A stretch of 64,000 nucleotides of DNA from Mycolicibacter engbaekii (lineage in GTDB: Bacteria; Actinomycetota; Actinomycetes; Mycobacteriales; Mycobacteriaceae), in NCBI RefSeq assembly GCF_002101585.1, contig NZ_LQOT01000030.1, forward strand, positions 30,419 to 94,418, read 5' to 3'. Below are positions 61,904 to 64,000 of the stretch, piece after piece; within the stretch, counting starts at the first letter, position 1, and every line of letters begins with the position of its first letter. Below the pieces are notes generated by a model. It was not told the origin of the DNA, ran no database searches, and saw only the letters and a list, made by a program, of their open reading frames with translations. The translations under genes were made by a program, and so were the position numbers.

Positions 61904-63940
61904 ATGGCCGCTGAGTCCCTCACGACACGGGTCACGCTGACCAACGCCGACAAGGTGCTCTACCCCGTGACGGGCACCACCAAGGCCGAGGTCTTCGACT
62001 ACTACACCCGCATCGCCGAGGTGATGCTGCCGCACATCGCAGGACGCCCGGCGACCCGCAAACGCTGGCCCAACGGTGTCGAGCAGAGCTCCTTCTTCGA
62101 AAAGCAGCTGGCGTCCTCAGCGCCGGGCTGGCTGGCTCGCACCGACATTCAGCATCGCTCCGGCATCACCACCTATCCGGTGATCGAGGATCTCGACGGG
62201 CTGGCCTGGATCGCCCAGCAGGCCGCGCTGGAGGTTCACGTCCCGCAGTGGCGCTTCGAAGCGCAGTGGACGCACGGCGGCCGGGTGCTCAAGCCCGGCC
62301 CGGCAACGCGACTGGTCTTCGACTTGGACCCCGGCGAGGGCGTCACCATGAGTCAGCTCGCCGAGGTGGCGCGCGCCGTCCGTGAGCTGATGGCCGAGTT
62401 GAGCCTGCCCACGTTCCCCCTCACCAGCGGCAGCAAGGGAGTGCACGTCTACGCCGCCCTGGACCCGCCGGTGAGCAGCGCCGGTGCGGTGGTCTTGGCC
62501 AAACGCGTTGCGCAGCAACTTGAAAGCACGATGCCCACGCTGGTCACCGCGACCATGGCCAAGAAGCTTCGAGCCGGGAAGGTGTTCCTGGACTGGAGCC
62601 AGAACAACGCCTCCAAGACCACCATCGCCCCGTACTCGCTGCGCGGCCGCGATCACCCGACCGTTGCGGCCCCCAGAACCTGGGCGGAGCTCGACGACCC
62701 CGACCTGCGGCAGCTGCGCTATGACGAGGTGCTGCAACGCGTCGCCCGTGACGGCGATCTGCTGGCCGCCCTGGACCGCGCCCTGCCGGCCCAGGATCGG
62801 CTTGACGTCTACCGGTCCAAGCGCGATGCGCGCCGGACCCCCGAACCGGTGCCGGCCACGGCGCCGGTGCCGGGCGGCGGCAACAGCTTCGTCATCCAGG
62901 AGCACCACGCGCGCCGGCTGCATTACGACTTCCGGCTGGAGCGCGACGGCGTGCTGGTGAGTTGGGCGGTGCCCAAGAATCTTCCGGAGACGACAGCGGT
63001 CAACCATCTCGCGGTCCGCACCGAGGATCATCCCCTGGAGTACGGCAGTTTCGAAGGCACGATCCCCAAGGGCGAGTACGGTGCCGGCACGGTGCGCATC
63101 TGGGATTCGGGCACGTATGTGACCGAGAAGTTCGAGGACCCGGCCGGGGAAGGGGCCGAAAAAGGAGAGGTGATCGTCGTGCTGTCCGGCAGCCGGATCT
63201 CCGGGCGCTACGCGCTGATCCGCACCGCCGGCGACCAGTGGCTGGCGCACCGGATGAAAGACCAGCAGGCATTCACGTTCAGCGAACTGGCCCCCATGCT
63301 GGCCACGCACGGCTCGGTGACCCGGCTGGACCCGAATCAGTGGGCCTTCGAAGGCAAATGGGACGGCTACCGGCTACTGGCCGAAGCCGAGAACGGCGAG
63401 GTCCGGTTGCGTGCCCGCAGCGGCCGTGACGTCACCGCCGAGTACCCGCAACTGCCGTTTCCGGCCGAGGACCTGGCCGAACACCACGTCGTCCTCGATG
63501 GTGAACTGGTCGCGCTCGACGACCGCGGCGTCCCCAGCTTCGCCGCGATGCAGAACAGCGCCCGCGCCGCTCGCCTGGAGTTCTGGGCCTTCGACCTGCT
63601 CTATCTCGACGGCCGCCCGCTGCTTCGCGTGGCCTACCGGGATCGGCGACGCCTGTTGGAAACACTCGCCCGGGGAACAGGTCTCGTGGTCAAGGAGCTC
63701 CTGACACCCGATGGCGCCAAGGCCCTCGAGCAATCGGGCCGCCTCGGCTGGGAGGGCGTGATCGCCAAGAGATGGGATTCGCCGTATCGGCCGGGTCGCC
63801 GATCTCCGGCCTGGATCAAAGACAAGCATTGGCAGACCCAGGAGGTGGTGATCGGCGGCTGGCGGGCAGGGGAGGGCGCCCGAGGCGGCGGAATCGGATC
63901 GCTGTTGATGGGGGTGCCCGAAGCTGACCGCGCTCACTGA
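61904..63940 (+). pseudogene. ligD: LigD, ATP-dependent DNA ligase of NHEJ, 3' end lost to an insertion
   Basis: The readable frame is 678 residues. The polymerase/primase domain (about 1-290), phosphoesterase domain (about 320-460; HHARRLHYDFRLERDGVLVS) and ligase core are present, with adenylation motif KWDG and Lys485, FDLLYLDG, EGVIAKRWDS and WIKDKHW. After GIGSLLMGVP the expected OB-fold (about 85 residues in the 759-residue M. tuberculosis protein) is replaced by EADRAH and a stop. The DNA there turns into repeats typical of an insertion-sequence end. Polymerase and phosphoesterase could still work, but ligation should be badly hurt. Confidence 0.88.
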
Positions 63941-64000
63941 AATTCCCCACTGACGCTCATCGAAATTCCCCACCCGTGTGGCTCCGCCGAGAAGGGCGGG
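63923..64000. mobile_element. Terminal part of an insertion sequence (IS21-like repeats) inside ligD
   Basis: From about 63923 the sequence no longer matches a ligD reading. GCTCACTGAAATTCCCCAC (63932-63950) recurs as GCTCATCGAAATTCCCCAC (63955-63973), 17 of 19 bases alike with a 23-bp period. Multiple short direct repeats with CCCCAC are typical of IS21-family ends. The element runs out of the window. Confidence 0.7.

Noticed and set aside
1..64000. CRISPR arrays, rRNA genes, prophage genes and PE/PPE genes
   Set aside because: No regular spacer-repeat array, rRNA signature, phage structural gene or PE/PPE N terminus was seen.

Overview
The window reads as the chromosome of a fast-growing or environmental mycobacterium (Mycobacterium/Mycolicibacterium). 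GC is high, many genes are coupled by ATGA overlaps, GTG and TTG starts are common, and protein after protein resembles a named M. tuberculosis gene (names are from memory, no search was run). The left edge (1-7100) follows the M. tuberculosis order Rv0904c-Rv0912: accD3 fragment, echA6, metallo-hydrolase, beta-lactamase-like lipoprotein, ctpE, START-like protein, membrane protein. The right edge (57700-64000) follows Rv0924c-Rv0938: mntH, an NAD(P)-binding protein, an SDR, ku, ligD. About 50 kb lies between these blocks, including a copy of the sigK-rskA locus that sits elsewhere (Rv0444c-Rv0449c) in M. tuberculosis.

Region by region: 7-14 kb holds an LLM flavin oxidoreductase, a DUF1254-type lipoprotein, a large secreted protein, tRNA-Arg(CCU), and an SDR / membrane protein / ChoD-like GMC oxidase operon. 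14.4-19 kb is a light and tetrapyrrole group: MarR regulator, DNA photolyase, SOUL heme-binding protein, TspO and a convergent TIGR01777 epimerase. 19.1-31.9 kb is a compact biosynthetic locus: NmrA-DUF2867 fusion, SRPBCC protein, flavin halogenase-like enzyme, a 1857-residue type I polyketide synthase (KS-AT-DH-psi-KR-ACP), ABC exporter ATPase and permease, and a CPA2 cation/proton antiporter. 32-36.6 kb is the SigK locus: FAD amine-oxidase-like protein, DUF1365, UfaA1-type methyltransferase, SigK and its membrane anti-sigma factor RskA.

The main discovery is that three operons (NmrA-DUF2867/SRPBCC, halogenase/PKS/ABC, and the amine-oxidase/DUF1365/UfaA1 operon leading into sigK) start with the same promoter: CCGACC, 15 bp, CCGAAT, 7 bp, ATG. 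CCGAAT is the -10 element I recall for mycobacterial SigK. The polyketide/halogenase locus therefore looks like an undescribed arm of the SigK regulon, switched on together with lipid-modifying enzymes and read from leaderless mRNAs.

36.6-57.6 kb holds an SDR, a beta-oxidation pair (enoyl-CoA hydratase, FadD5-like ligase) divergent from a double-TetR regulator, a Zur-controlled operon of zinc-independent ribosomal proteins (L28, L33, S14), an ArsR regulator divergent from a very large P-type ATPase, a desaturase coupled to a GAF-ANTAR regulator, a lower-GC stress patch (DUF6131, DUF5994, VOC), a FluC-DUF190-FluC fluoride-export operon, an acyl-CoA dehydrogenase, and a DesA1-like desaturase behind a strong palindromic operator. 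At the right edge, ligD is cut off inside its ligase domain by what looks like the end of an IS21-type element.
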